Shown piece after piece: positions 43,764 to 51,849 of a stretch of DNA of 64,000 nt (the stretch's first letter is position 1; each line of letters starts with the position of its first letter). Source of the DNA: Dinoroseobacter sp049801095 (lineage in GTDB: Bacteria; Pseudomonadota; Alphaproteobacteria; Rhodobacterales; Rhodobacteraceae); contig NZ_JBNAGH010000010.1 of assembly GCF_049801095.1 (NCBI RefSeq), positions 1 to 64,000 of the forward strand, written 5' to 3'. A model generated the notes under the pieces. The model was not told the origin of the DNA. It saw only the letters and a program-made list of their open reading frames with translations, and did not search any database. A program made the translations under genes and the position numbers.

Positions 43764-45086
43764 TTGGACGCGCTGCTCTCATCGCTGGACAGTGTTGCCG
43801 GGCTCGTGGTGCTCGCGCTGCTTGCCTTTGGCGACACGCTGATCGGGGTCGGGTTCTTCGTTTTTGGTGAGCTGGCCTTTCTGGCCGCAGGCGCGGCCTT
43901 TGCCGCCAATGGCGCGCTGATCCCGGGGATTGTCGTGTTGGTCGCCGCCTGGGCCGGGGATGTGACGAGCTATCTGATCGGCGAACGGTATGGGGCCCGG
44001 ATCTCTCTGCCTTTTCTCAAGCGCCTGAAACGCCGAAAGGCCTGGCGCCGCGCGAGGAGCGAGCTGGCGCGGCGCGGGGCCGTTTTCGTGGTGATCTCAC
44101 GGTTTCTGGGGCCCGTGGCCTGGGTGACGCCCTTTCTCGCCGGAACGCTGGGAATGCGACGGAGACAGTTCCTGCTGGCGGCGGCCCTGGGGGTGATCCT
44201 CGGGGCGGGGCAGTTCCTCGTCTATGGCGCTATTGGCGCCCGTGTCATGGATGCGCTCTTGCCCTTCGTGCTCGACCATCACGCGGTCTTTCTGCTGCTG
44301 ATCTGCATGATCCTGTCGAGCCTCTATGTCTGGCGGCGCAGCGAGCGCGGCGTGGTGCTCAGGGGGCTGCAAGTACTCGCGATCGCCGCCGCGATCTTTC
44401 TCGCCTCGAACCTCACCTATTTCTTCGTTTTCAACAGCCATGCGGCCCAGGGTGCGCCCCGCATGACCTATGACAGTGTTTGCGACGCGGCAGCGGGGCC
44501 CTTCACCGTCGATCCGGGGAGCACGGACCTCCACCTGCCGCAGCCGGTCAATGTCATACTGCTTTCCGATGGGACGGGCGCTGATTTGATGGCGGCGCTG
44601 GGATGGCACCGCAACGTGACCTTCACCCATGACGAGATTGGATTCGTGACCTATCTAGGCCTCGTTCTGCAAAGCACGCCGCCCGTCTCCGAGCTCTATT
44701 TACGCGGGGTGCCCGCCGATAGCGCGCATCAGATGTCAGGCACGCTCAAGGTGCGCGAACATATCCGTTGGTGGCAGATGGGAGCGGGGGTGCATCTGGG
44801 CGCGATCAGCAAGACCGAGGAGATTGCGATCAAATATTACAGCCATCTGCCGGTGCTGCTCCATGACATTGACCCCAAGGTGGATCTGTCCCGCGCCCTG
44901 CTGGCCGATCAAGTTGCGGACTTGCCCGGGTACCGGGTGTTGGGCCTTGCCGCCCTGACCTTGCCGGTCAGTGACGGGATCGTTGCGGATTACGAGACAG
45001 ACGGCGATATCCTCGTGCTCGCGAAGGAAGGGTATGTGCTCCCTCCCGACCTCGCCGATTGTCTGGGGCTTCGACCGAGCCTTTGA
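43764..45086 (+). CDS. DedA-family membrane protein with C-terminal LssY-like domain
   Basis: A 440-residue two-domain protein. Residues 1-190 form a DedA/SNARE-associated-type membrane domain (GFFVFGELAFLAAGAAFAA, DVTSYLIGERYGARI, ISRFLGPVAWVTPFLAGTLG), of a kind linked to undecaprenyl-phosphate or lipid translocation. After further helices (LQVLAIAAAIFLASNLTYFF), residues of about 240-430 resemble the LssY C-terminal domain (PVNVILLSDGTGADLMAALG, then LYLRGVPADSAHQ and REHIRWWQMG). The start is a TTG: it lies nine bases after the glycosyltransferase stop, with GAGG upstream. The unit probably alters outer-membrane lipids. Confidence 0.82.
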   Translation: MDALLSSLDSVAGLVVLALLAFGDTLIGVGFFVFGELAFLAAGAAFAANGALIPGIVVLVAAWAGDVTSYLIGERYGARISLPFLKRLKRRKAWRRARSELARRGAVFVVISRFLGPVAWVTPFLAGTLGMRRRQFLLAAALGVILGAGQFLVYGAIGARVMDALLPFVLDHHAVFLLLICMILSSLYVWRRSERGVVLRGLQVLAIAAAIFLASNLTYFFVFNSHAAQGAPRMTYDSVCDAAAGPFTVDPGSTDLHLPQPVNVILLSDGTGADLMAALGWHRNVTFTHDEIGFVTYLGLVLQSTPPVSELYLRGVPADSAHQMSGTLKVREHIRWWQMGAGVHLGAISKTEEIAIKYYSHLPVLLHDIDPKVDLSRALLADQVADLPGYRVLGLAALTLPVSDGIVADYETDGDILVLAKEGYVLPPDLADCLGLRPSL

Positions 45087-45166
45087 GCCAAGGCGACCTG
45101 CGGCTCTGCGAAGGAAAACCGCCCGGTCCACGTTCCACATTCAGGACGGGGAAACGGAGAGGTTTC

Positions 45167-45833
45167 ATGAAGAAGCTATGCCTGCTGGCGCTGATGATCA
45201 CCGCTGCCTCGGCGCAAGGATTGCGGCTTCGCAACCATGATCAGACCCGTGGCGGCCCGCTGGTGCCAGGGCCCGCGGTGGCCGAGCCCGGAACCTCCGA
45301 GGTCTCCGTGGACGAGAGTGGCGCGACCCGACTGCTCAGCAGCAATGGCATTCCCGGCCATCTGATCTGGCAGGTCCTACAGCGCGCTGGGCGGGGCACT
45401 GGATCTGGGGCTGGATGCCAGCCACGCCCATGTGCAGCCCGACGGGACCTATCGCTATCACGGCGGGCCCACCGGTCTGATGGATCTCTCGGGTTGGCGC
45501 TCGGCGGCTCATTCGCCTCTGGTCGGCTCTGCGGCTGACGGGTTTCAGATCTCCGCGTTCACTGACGTTGTGGCGGGGGAGGATCCGCCGATGACCACTT
45601 CTTATCGCCTGATCGAGGGGGATCGACTGGATGGCGCCCATGACGGGGCCTTCGATCAGACCTACGTCTATGTGGCAGGGTCTGACATGCTGGGTACCTG
45701 CACTGGGGCGATGACGGTCGCGGTGGAGTATCCGAAGGGGGTCTATGCCTATTTTCCTGTCGGAGGACGACCCAATCATCCCGCGCTGCTTTCTTGGACC
45801 CCGGATGACAGCTTTCGCGTTGCGGGGCGCTAA
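45167..45833 (+). pseudogene. YHYH-domain protein, internal deletion and frameshift
   Basis: The first part is a secreted protein start (MKKLCLLALMITAASAQG) followed by SVDESGATRLLSSNGIPGH, as in YHYH-domain proteins. It then jumps straight to LIWQ. The next expected segment (YSALGGALDLGLDASHAHVQ, then PDGTYRYHGGPTGLMDLS) is readable only in another frame and continues to the stop at 45833. One extra G near 45375 explains the frame change, and about 70-80 residues of the usual middle part are missing. The name motif itself reads YRYH. Its end overlaps the stop of the tetR gene by four bases. Confidence 0.7.
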
Positions 45834-46402
45834 GGTGCCAACTCGGCGCGCAGCAGCGTCTGGAACAGGGCGGCGAGGGTCGGGGCGACCTCGTCATACT
45901 GGTCGCGGAACAGCGTCTGCGTGCCGATATAGGCCGCATACTCCAGCCGGGCGAGGTCGCGTGCCGCATCTGCCTCCAGATCAAAGCGCTGGGCGTAGAT
46001 CCGGCTGACATAGTCGATCCGCAGGGCGTCGACCTCCGCGACGGCTGCGGCCGCCATGGGGTTCTGAGTGGCGAAACTGCGCACCCCCATCTCGACCGAG
46101 ACATCCAGTTGCGTGGCCAGGTCCATGAGCCGGTTCGCCTTATCCGCCGGGTCCGGGATCGCATCGAGCGCGGTCATGATCGCGCGTGTGCTCGTATCCC
46201 GCCAGTGATTCATCAGGGCCCGGAAGAAGTCCGACTGATCGTCGAAATGGTGGTAGAAGGAGCCAATCGTCTTGCCCGCCGCCTGGACCAGCGCAGTCAG
46301 TTTCAGCGCCTCAGGCCCGTCCGTCGCGAGGCGGGACAGGCCAAAGGCCAGCCAATCCGTTTTGTCGAACCGCGGCGCTCTGGCCTGGGGCGCGGGGGGC
46401 AT
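45830..46402 (-). CDS. TetR-family transcriptional regulator
   Basis: A 190-residue repressor-type protein. The N-terminal helix-turn-helix is at about residues 15-62 (GLSRLATDGPEALKLTALVQ, then AGKTIGSFYHHFDDQSDFFR, with the family FYHHF). The ligand domain has no recognisable specificity. A 27-bp palindrome lies 20 bases upstream in the region divergent to the AraC gene, which makes autoregulation likely. It may also control the AraC gene and the operon after it. Confidence 0.88.
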   Translation of the reverse strand: MPPAPQARAPRFDKTDWLAFGLSRLATDGPEALKLTALVQAAGKTIGSFYHHFDDQSDFFRALMNHWRDTSTRAIMTALDAIPDPADKANRLMDLATQLDVSVEMGVRSFATQNPMAAAAVAEVDALRIDYVSRIYAQRFDLEADAARDLARLEYAAYIGTQTLFRDQYDEVAPTLAALFQTLLRAELAP

Positions 46403-46421
46403 GGCGTCTCCTGTGCTGCGT

Positions 46422-46448
46422 CACCATAGCATATTCTATGTTATGGTG
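46422..46448. promoter_or_regulatory. 27-bp palindromic TetR operator candidate
   Basis: CACCATA and TATGGTG outer arms and further inner pairs give 11 of 13 matched positions around the centre. The site is in the tetR-araC divergent region, 20 bases from the tetR start and 46 from the araC start. Confidence 0.7.
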
Positions 46449-46493
46449 TTTGGTCCATAGTCCAGAAGCCCCATCTGCAACCCCACGCCCGCC

Positions 46494-47408
46494 ATGCCCC
46501 AGCCCAAACGCCCCAAATCGACGCTCGCGGTGCACGTGCGCGACAACACGCTTCTGATCCCCGAGGATCTTTTCGGGTTCGCCGATGCGCGGCCGATCAT
46601 GTCCCATGGCATGGCGGGGATTTTTCACAAGCTCATCCGCACCGACATGACGGGGGTGGAATTCTTCACCAATGCGCCCTGCCTTGCCTATGTGCGCCGG
46701 GGGCGCGAGACGTTTTGCGACGCGGAGGGCCGTGAGATCGTGGTGGGGCCCGGCGACATGCTGTTCCTGCCGCGCCAACAGCATATGGTGTCGGATTTTC
46801 ATAACGCGGATGGACCGCTCGAAGCCTGGTTGTTCTTCTTCGATCCCACGGTGATCGCGGAGTTTTTGCGCGCGGCCTCTCCCGCGCCCGTGGCAGGGCA
46901 GGGGGAAGCGGCGCTCTTTGCCGGTTCCGCCCGGCTCGAGGCTTTTGTCTCCGCCCTGCCAGAGGTCTATGGCGGCATGGCCGCGCCCGCTGCGCTGGTC
47001 CGGGCGAAACTGCTGGAACTTCTGATGCTGCTGCATCTCCATGACACGGCGCATCAGCTCTATGGATTTCTCATGCACCAGACGCAGCAGGCCGGGCGGC
47101 GCAACATCCGGCAGGTGATGCGGGCCCATGCGTTGGAGGATCTGAGCGTGGCGGATTACGCCAAGCTCTCCGGTCGGTCGCTCTCGGCCTTTCAGCGGGA
47201 CTTCAAGCGCGCCTATGGCGTGCCGCCCAGCGTCTGGTTGCGCCAGGCCCGGCTCGAGCATGCCCATGGGCTGGTTACGGGCTCCCAGGCGCCGATCTCC
47301 GAGATCGCCCACACGGCGGGGTTTGCGGACACCTCCCATTTCATCAGGCTCTTCAAGGCCCGTTTCAATATCACACCCAAACAGCTCCGTCAGGATCTGA
47401 GCCAGTGA
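46494..47408 (+). CDS. AraC-family transcriptional regulator
   Basis: A 304-residue activator-type protein. An N-terminal cupin-like sensor (about 30-120; EIVVGPGDMLFLPRQQHMVS) is followed by a linker. The double helix-turn-helix AraC domain is at about 205-300 (LEDLSVADYAKLSGRSLSAF, then FKRAYGVPPSVWLRQARLEH and EIAHTAGFADTSHFIRLFK). It is divergent from tetR and lies 95 bases before a six-gene operon that it probably controls. The inducer is unknown. Confidence 0.88.
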   Translation: MPQPKRPKSTLAVHVRDNTLLIPEDLFGFADARPIMSHGMAGIFHKLIRTDMTGVEFFTNAPCLAYVRRGRETFCDAEGREIVVGPGDMLFLPRQQHMVSDFHNADGPLEAWLFFFDPTVIAEFLRAASPAPVAGQGEAALFAGSARLEAFVSALPEVYGGMAAPAALVRAKLLELLMLLHLHDTAHQLYGFLMHQTQQAGRRNIRQVMRAHALEDLSVADYAKLSGRSLSAFQRDFKRAYGVPPSVWLRQARLEHAHGLVTGSQAPISEIAHTAGFADTSHFIRLFKARFNITPKQLRQDLSQ

Positions 47409-47503
47409 CGCCGCGACGCGAAATCCCGATTTTTGAGGTGGGCGTTCTATGGCGTGTGGCGGCCCGGAGGCATGTTCCGGTCATCCCATGACAGGAGGAC
47501 AAG

Positions 47504-47794
47504 ATGACCATCTGGGTGACCCTTGAAATGACCGTGAAGCCGGGCGCGTTCGACGCACTCTCCGCGTTTCTGCGGGCCAATCTGCCGAATGTGCGCGGCT
47601 TTGATGGCGCGCTGAGCGTGACGCTCTATCACGATCCTGAAACGCGGGCCTTTCTCATTCATGAGGAATGGCTGAGCCGCGATCACCACGCCGCCTATCT
47701 CCGGTTCATTGAGGAGCGGGGTGTGATGGCCGCGCTCCTGAACTTCATGGAGGGGCCGCCGGAGGTCACCTATTATGACCGGATAGTGATGTGA
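47504..47794 (+). CDS. ABM-fold monooxygenase-like protein
   Basis: A 96-residue dimeric alpha/beta-barrel type protein of the antibiotic-biosynthesis-monooxygenase superfamily. The motifs are WVTLEMTVKPGAFDALSAFL, RGFDGALSVTLYHDPET, FLIHEEWLSRDHHAAYLRF and GPPEVTYYD. Such proteins oxidise quinols or degrade small aromatics, often without cofactors. AGGAGG lies before the ATG. It is the first gene of a tightly packed operon, and its stop overlaps the next start (TGATG). Confidence 0.8.
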   Translation: MTIWVTLEMTVKPGAFDALSAFLRANLPNVRGFDGALSVTLYHDPETRAFLIHEEWLSRDHHAAYLRFIEERGVMAALLNFMEGPPEVTYYDRIVM

Positions 47795-48120
47795 TGGCGG
47801 GTGCAGAGAGGCTCGATCGCCGCGCGGTTCTGCTCGGCATTGCCGCTGCCAGCATTGCGCATCCGGGGTGGGCGAGGATCGCTTCGGCGGTCCCTCCTGC
47901 GGTTCTGTCGCGCCGCACATCCCTTTGGCCCGGCGCCGATTTGTCCGGCCTGCTTGGCGCGCTCCGCTCCCATGCCGGTTGCCTCCGCGTGGCGGTGCTG
48001 CGTGCGCCGGACGGGCGCGTCACCCTGTGGCAGGACTGGGCAGATCCCAAGGCCGCGACCGCGTTCTGGTCGGACGCATCAGCGGAACGGCATCAAATTC
48101 TCACCCGTCTGGAGATCTGA
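47794..48120 (+). CDS. Tat-signal small protein with an ABM-like fold
   Basis: A 108-residue protein with a twin-arginine-like signal (LDRRAVLLGIAAASIAHPGW). The mature part (GLLGALRSHAGCLRVAVLRA, then VTLWQDWADPKAATAFWSD) has the strand-helix pattern and QxWxDxxAxxAFW end of ABM-type dimeric proteins, so it may be a periplasmic relative of the preceding gene. It starts inside the stop of that gene. The fold assignment is by pattern and moderate. Confidence 0.6.
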   Translation: MAGAERLDRRAVLLGIAAASIAHPGWARIASAVPPAVLSRRTSLWPGADLSGLLGALRSHAGCLRVAVLRAPDGRVTLWQDWADPKAATAFWSDASAERHQILTRLEI

Positions 48121-48125
48121 GCGCG

Positions 48126-48581
48126 ATGACCCGCAGCCTGCACCTGACCCATGACTACCCTTACTCGGCCAGCGCGGTCTGGCATGTGGCGACGGATCTC
48201 GATCATCTGCGCGCGGTGACGGAGGGCCTTCTGGCCTTCCGCCACCTGCCATCCGGAGCAATCCACGAAGAGCAGATTCTGGAGGTCGAGGTCTCGCTCT
48301 TCGGGCGGCTTCCCTTTCAGCCCTATCGCATGGTGGTGGAGGCGCTGGATCCTGTGGACATGAGTTTCCAATCCGATGAGCAGGGCGCGGGCGTCCGGGT
48401 CTGGCGGCACCATTTGCAGGTGGTGCCAACCTCGGAAGGCAGCCGGATCGACGAGCGGATCGAGATAGACGCGGGCCTTGCCACACCGCTCTTCATGCTC
48501 TGGGCACGGGTAATGTATCGCGCGCGTCACAAGCCGCGCTTGCGCATCCTCGCCGCCATGGCGGCGGAGGGCGCGGTATGA
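48126..48581 (+). CDS. SRPBCC/START-like protein
   Basis: A 151-residue cytoplasmic protein with the helix-grip pattern of the Bet v1/polyketide-cyclase family. The first strand and helix are THDYPYSASAVWHVATDLDH, the middle strands EVEVSLFGRLPFQPYRMVV and VWRHHLQVVPTSEGSRIDER, and the long C-terminal helix is LFMLWARVMYRARHKPRLRIL. It would bind a hydrophobic small molecule. It lies five bases after the previous gene and overlaps the next by four. The ligand is unknown. Confidence 0.75.
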   Translation: MTRSLHLTHDYPYSASAVWHVATDLDHLRAVTEGLLAFRHLPSGAIHEEQILEVEVSLFGRLPFQPYRMVVEALDPVDMSFQSDEQGAGVRVWRHHLQVVPTSEGSRIDERIEIDAGLATPLFMLWARVMYRARHKPRLRILAAMAAEGAV

Positions 48582-49015
48582 GTGATATTTTTGCGGTGAT
48601 CCTGGCCGGGGTGCTGCTGCCCGTGGGTCTCTTGCACCTGATCTGGGCCAGTGGCGCGAGTTGGCCGTTCCGGTCCGAGGCTCATCTGGCGCAGAGCGTG
48701 ATCGGAACGCCCTTCGAGATGCCTCGCCTGCAAAAGGCCGGGCTGACACTGGCGGCGGCGAGCGCGATCCTTCTCGCGGGGCTATTGCCGCTGGCCTTTG
48801 CCGATCTGATCGAGACCGGCCTGCCGGAGCGCGCACTGCGCTGGGCGCTGATGGTCGAGGCTGCTGTTTTCTTGCTCCGCGGGAGCTACGGCTACCTGCC
48901 CGCCATGGCTCGGGCCGCCCCGCTTGAGCCGTTCCGAACGCTCAACCGGCGCTACTACAACCCGCTGATCCTGGCCCTCGGGGGGCTGTGCGTCGCCCTC
49001 TTGGCCGTTGCCTAG
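48578..49015 (+). CDS. DUF3995-like four-helix membrane protein
   Basis: A 145-residue inner-membrane protein with four helices. The first (FAVILAGVLLPVGLLHLIWA) ends in the GLLHLxWA pattern of DUF3995, followed by SWPFRSEA. The others are LTLAAASAILLAGLLPLAFA, RWALMVEAAVFLLRGSYGYL and NPLILALGGLCVALLAVA. RRYYNP before the last helix also fits the family. Function is unknown. It is embedded in the same operon. Confidence 0.7.
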   Translation: MSDIFAVILAGVLLPVGLLHLIWASGASWPFRSEAHLAQSVIGTPFEMPRLQKAGLTLAAASAILLAGLLPLAFADLIETGLPERALRWALMVEAAVFLLRGSYGYLPAMARAAPLEPFRTLNRRYYNPLILALGGLCVALLAVA

Positions 49016-49024
49016 GAGATCCCC

Positions 49025-49399
49025 ATGCTGATCTTTGCCGCGCTCTGTCTCTGCCTTGTCTCGTTCATGCATTCGGGGTTGGGTGGGCGGAGGCTGATCG
49101 ATCCGATCTGTTGCTTGCCCGACCTGCCGATCATCCTCGGAAGCCGACGCAACACCATCCTGACGCTGAAATTTGGCTGGCATTTCCTGTCGCTGGTCTG
49201 GCTGGTATTGGCGGCGCTCCTCTTGTGGCTTGAGTGGGATGCGGCAGGGTTCAACGCGGCGTTCCTCCTTATCCTTGCTGGGCATTTTGCGCTTTGCGGT
49301 GCTGTCGCGCTGATCGCGAGCCGGGGGCGGCACCTCTCCTGGGGCCTGTTCCTCCCCTTGGCCGGAGCACTCGGCAGTGCCGGGTGGGGGATGCTGTGA
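49025..49399 (+). CDS. Small multi-pass membrane protein of unknown family
   Basis: A 124-residue protein with four predicted helices (FAALCLCLVSFMHSGLGGRR, ILTLKFGWHFLSLVWLVLAA, FLLILAGHFALCGAVALIAS, GLFLPLAGALGSAGWGML). It was not recognised. The H in the first and third helices could be a buried site. It lies nine bases after the DUF3995-like gene and its stop overlaps the next start, so it is cotranscribed and probably works with its membrane neighbours. Confidence 0.7.
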   Translation: MLIFAALCLCLVSFMHSGLGGRRLIDPICCLPDLPIILGSRRNTILTLKFGWHFLSLVWLVLAALLLWLEWDAAGFNAAFLLILAGHFALCGAVALIASRGRHLSWGLFLPLAGALGSAGWGML

Positions 49400-49764
49400 A
49401 ACTGCTTACCTATCGCGTGGCAGCGCAGCTTTCGGGTGCGGTCTGCGCAGCCCTTTGCGTAACCCTTCTCTGCGCGCCCGAGGTGGTCTTCTGGCTCTTT
49501 GATCTGGCGGAGGGCGATACGGCCCGCGTTCTCGCCAAGCGCGCGGGAGTTCTGTTCCTTGGCCTCGCACTGATCCTGTTCCTCACACGGACCCATGCTC
49601 CGAACCCCTCCCGCCGGGTTGTTCAGACGGCCTGCGCTGTGATGCTCGGGGCCATGGCGCTGCTGGGGGCGCTGGACTGGGCTCGCGGTGCGGTCGGCGC
49701 GGGCATCTGGTGTGCCATTTTCGTCGAAATTCTCCTCGCAGGAGTGCTTGTGATCGCCGACTGA
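49396..49764 (+). CDS. Small membrane protein of unknown family
   Basis: A 122-residue protein with about four hydrophobic segments (AAQLSGAVCAALCVTLLCAP, AGVLFLGLALILFLTRTH, AVMLGAMALLGALDWARG, WCAIFVEILLAGVLVIAD). The start is a GTG that overlaps the previous stop as GTGA; the longer open frame from 49234 overlaps the previous gene. No family was recognised, though the layout resembles DUF4345-like small membrane proteins. It is the last gene of the operon. Confidence 0.65.
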   Translation: MKLLTYRVAAQLSGAVCAALCVTLLCAPEVVFWLFDLAEGDTARVLAKRAGVLFLGLALILFLTRTHAPNPSRRVVQTACAVMLGAMALLGALDWARGAVGAGIWCAIFVEILLAGVLVIAD

Positions 49765-49897
49765 GCCCTTAAAACCCTCACGCGACGGATCCCGGTAAAG
49801 CGCCTGAACGCGCACCGGTTCCGGCGTGTTCTCAACCAGTTGCGCAGCCGCAAGACGGGCCGCGCGAATTCCAAAACTTGTAAAGGTTCTTGCCCCC

Positions 49898-50275
49898 ATG
49901 TTTCGCCATTTGTCCCTTTTGCGGCTCGCGACCGTTCTGTTCCTGTCCCTTGCCCTGACCGCCTGCGAGGTCGCTTCGAGCGGGGCCATTTCCTATCAGG
50001 GGCAGCCCATCAAGACCGAGATCCGGCAGATCGATAACGGGCTCGTGGTCGTCGGCTATGATGTCTATCTCAACAATGAGTTGATCGGGCGGACCCAGCC
50101 CCTGCCGGATCAGGAGAACCCGGTTTTTGCGGCGAATGCCCGGGTGGAGCTGGCCCCGCTGAGCTCGCGCTTTGGCACTGTACGTGTGGAGCGGGCCTTC
50201 AGCTATGGCTCCACCAGCTTCGATGTCTATATCGACGACGCCTATGCGGGCACGGTGCAGATGCCTGCGATTTAG
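49898..50275 (+). CDS. Small predicted lipoprotein
   Basis: A 125-residue protein with a lipoprotein signal (LRLATVLFLSLALTAC, attached Cys about 23). The mature part is beta-rich: GAISYQGQPIKTEIRQIDNG, LVVVGYDVYLNNELIGRTQP and FDVYIDDAYAGTVQMPAI. It was not assigned to a family. It stands alone between the small-protein operon and the ScfR-like gene, with a hairpin downstream. An envelope location is inferred from the signal only. Confidence 0.75.
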   Translation: MFRHLSLLRLATVLFLSLALTACEVASSGAISYQGQPIKTEIRQIDNGLVVVGYDVYLNNELIGRTQPLPDQENPVFAANARVELAPLSSRFGTVRVERAFSYGSTSFDVYIDDAYAGTVQMPAI

Positions 50276-50283
50276 CGCCAAAG

Positions 50284-50307
50284 GGCGCGGCCCGTAGGGG
50301 CTGCGCC
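50284..50307. terminator. Hairpin between convergent lipoprotein and ScfR-like genes
   Basis: GGCGCGGCCC pairs with GGGCTGCGCC around a GTAG loop, with one G-T mismatch. It lies between the convergent stops. No T-run follows. Confidence 0.55.
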
Positions 50308-50310
50308 GGC

Positions 50311-51714
50311 TCAGGTTGCGTAGCGCGTCGGGCCACGGCGGCGGATATCCACGGGCTCGTTCAGGATCATCGCGTTATGGGCGCGCTGATCGCAATTGGC
50401 GCGGGGGCAGATCCGGCAGTTGATCCCCACCTCGGTGATTTTCGGGGTGCTTTGTTGGAACTCGTCCGCGTAGCCGATCGCCTCCAGATGCTCGATCCCG
50501 CAGCCCATGGCGATCGACAGGCGCTTGTCCTGGGTATGGCGGGTGAAGCGTGGGCGGTTCACCGTGCGGGCAAAGACGAAGAACCGGCGGCCATCGGGCA
50601 TCTCGACGAATTGCGGGACAATCGCGCCCGGGGTTCGGAAGCACGTGTGCACATCGAGCCGCGGGCAGGCGCCGCCATATTCCGCCAGGTGAAACCCGGT
50701 GGAGTTGAAGCGTTTGGTGACATTGCCCGCCTTGTCGACGCGGAGAAAGAAGAACGGCACGCCCTTGGCGGTTTCGCGCTGCAGCGTGGTGGCCCGGTGG
50801 CAGGCTTGCTCGAAGCTCACCCCGAAGCGGAGGGAGAGATGGGCGAAGTCGTACTTGCTGCGCAGGGCCTCGGCGAGGAAGCTGTCATAGGGCATGAGCA
50901 CGGCGGCGGCGAAGTAATTCGCCAGCTCCACCCGGCAGCGGTTGAGCCCCGCCGGATCGCTCAGGTTCACCCGCTCAAGGATCGTGTCGATCAGATCGCT
51001 ATGCTCGATCAGCGCGGTCATATGGACAAGCTGAAAGGTGCGGTTCGGGTGGTCGAGCCCTTCTGACAGGCGCAGCTCCTTGCGCACCTCGTCATACTCG
51101 CGCAGCGCATCGGGCATCTCGGCCACGGGCACGAGCTCGGTCTTCACATCCAGTCTGTCGCGCAGTCTGGCCTTGAGTGCTGTGTAGACGTCATCGCTGC
51201 GCACGGTCTTGCCATCCCAGAAGGCCGCCGCGGCGCGCTCCAACTCCGGAAAATGGTTCTTGTTGTTGCGAAAGAAGTCATGAACCACCGCTTCGGGGGA
51301 GGCGCGCAACAGATCGAGATCGGATTCGCTTGCATTGGCCAGATTGAGCAGCTGATCCGTGTTGGCCTGATAGGAGCGATGCAATTGCAGGAAGCTCTGC
51401 GCCACATCCGGGCAATGGGCCAGAAGCGCGCGGAGCTGCGGGAGGTCCGGGCGATGGGCCTCAAAGAGCGGGTCCTGAAACACCGTGCGCAGATCGCCGA
51501 GCGTGGCGGTATCCGCCTCATCCGCGATGTCGCGCCAATCCACGCCGTAAGCTTCGAACAGCCGCAGCAGCACCTGCACCGAGACGCTACGCTCGTTCTT
51601 TTCCAGCATATTCACGTAGGAATTGCTGATGCCCAGCAGCTTGGCCATCTCTGCCTGAGTCTGCCCGGCCTCGTTTCTCAGGCGGCGCAGACGGGGTCCA
51701 ATAAAGGTCTTCAT
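50311..51714 (-). CDS. ScfR/RamB-type short-chain fatty acyl regulator (XRE-IrrE)
   Basis: A 467-residue regulator. The XRE helix-turn-helix is at the N-terminus (RLRRLRNEAGQTQAEMAKLL, then GISNSYVNMLEKNERSVSVQ). An IrrE/ImmA-like metallopeptidase-type segment without a full HExxH lies in the middle (CRVELANYFAAAVLMPYDSF). The C-terminal domain has CRICPRANCDQRA, typical of this family. Members sense acyl-CoAs and control glyoxylate, propionate or acetate use. It is divergent from sgaA-mcl-mtkAB, which supports that. The ATG at 51714 has GGAGG only two or three bases away; the ATG at 51729 is the alternative. The long open frame beyond is a shadow of sgaA. Confidence 0.88.
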   Translation of the reverse strand: MKTFIGPRLRRLRNEAGQTQAEMAKLLGISNSYVNMLEKNERSVSVQVLLRLFEAYGVDWRDIADEADTATLGDLRTVFQDPLFEAHRPDLPQLRALLAHCPDVAQSFLQLHRSYQANTDQLLNLANASESDLDLLRASPEAVVHDFFRNNKNHFPELERAAAAFWDGKTVRSDDVYTALKARLRDRLDVKTELVPVAEMPDALREYDEVRKELRLSEGLDHPNRTFQLVHMTALIEHSDLIDTILERVNLSDPAGLNRCRVELANYFAAAVLMPYDSFLAEALRSKYDFAHLSLRFGVSFEQACHRATTLQRETAKGVPFFFLRVDKAGNVTKRFNSTGFHLAEYGGACPRLDVHTCFRTPGAIVPQFVEMPDGRRFFVFARTVNRPRFTRHTQDKRLSIAMGCGIEHLEAIGYADEFQQSTPKITEVGINCRICPRANCDQRAHNAMILNEPVDIRRRGPTRYAT

Positions 51715-51849
51715 ATCCTCCGTTAACATGAAGTTCACAGATTCACAAATTCTGATCTTGTGAATTTTCGCATTCACAGCAGGACCCGGTTGCCTTTGCA
51801 GCATCGGAAATGGTCGCGCTACCACCCTCTGCACAACGGAGGACTCACC

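Noticed and set aside
49870..49885. Fourth copy of TTACA-N4-TGTAA before the lipoprotein gene
   Set aside because: Only the right half-site (TTGTAA) is present; the left half does not match.
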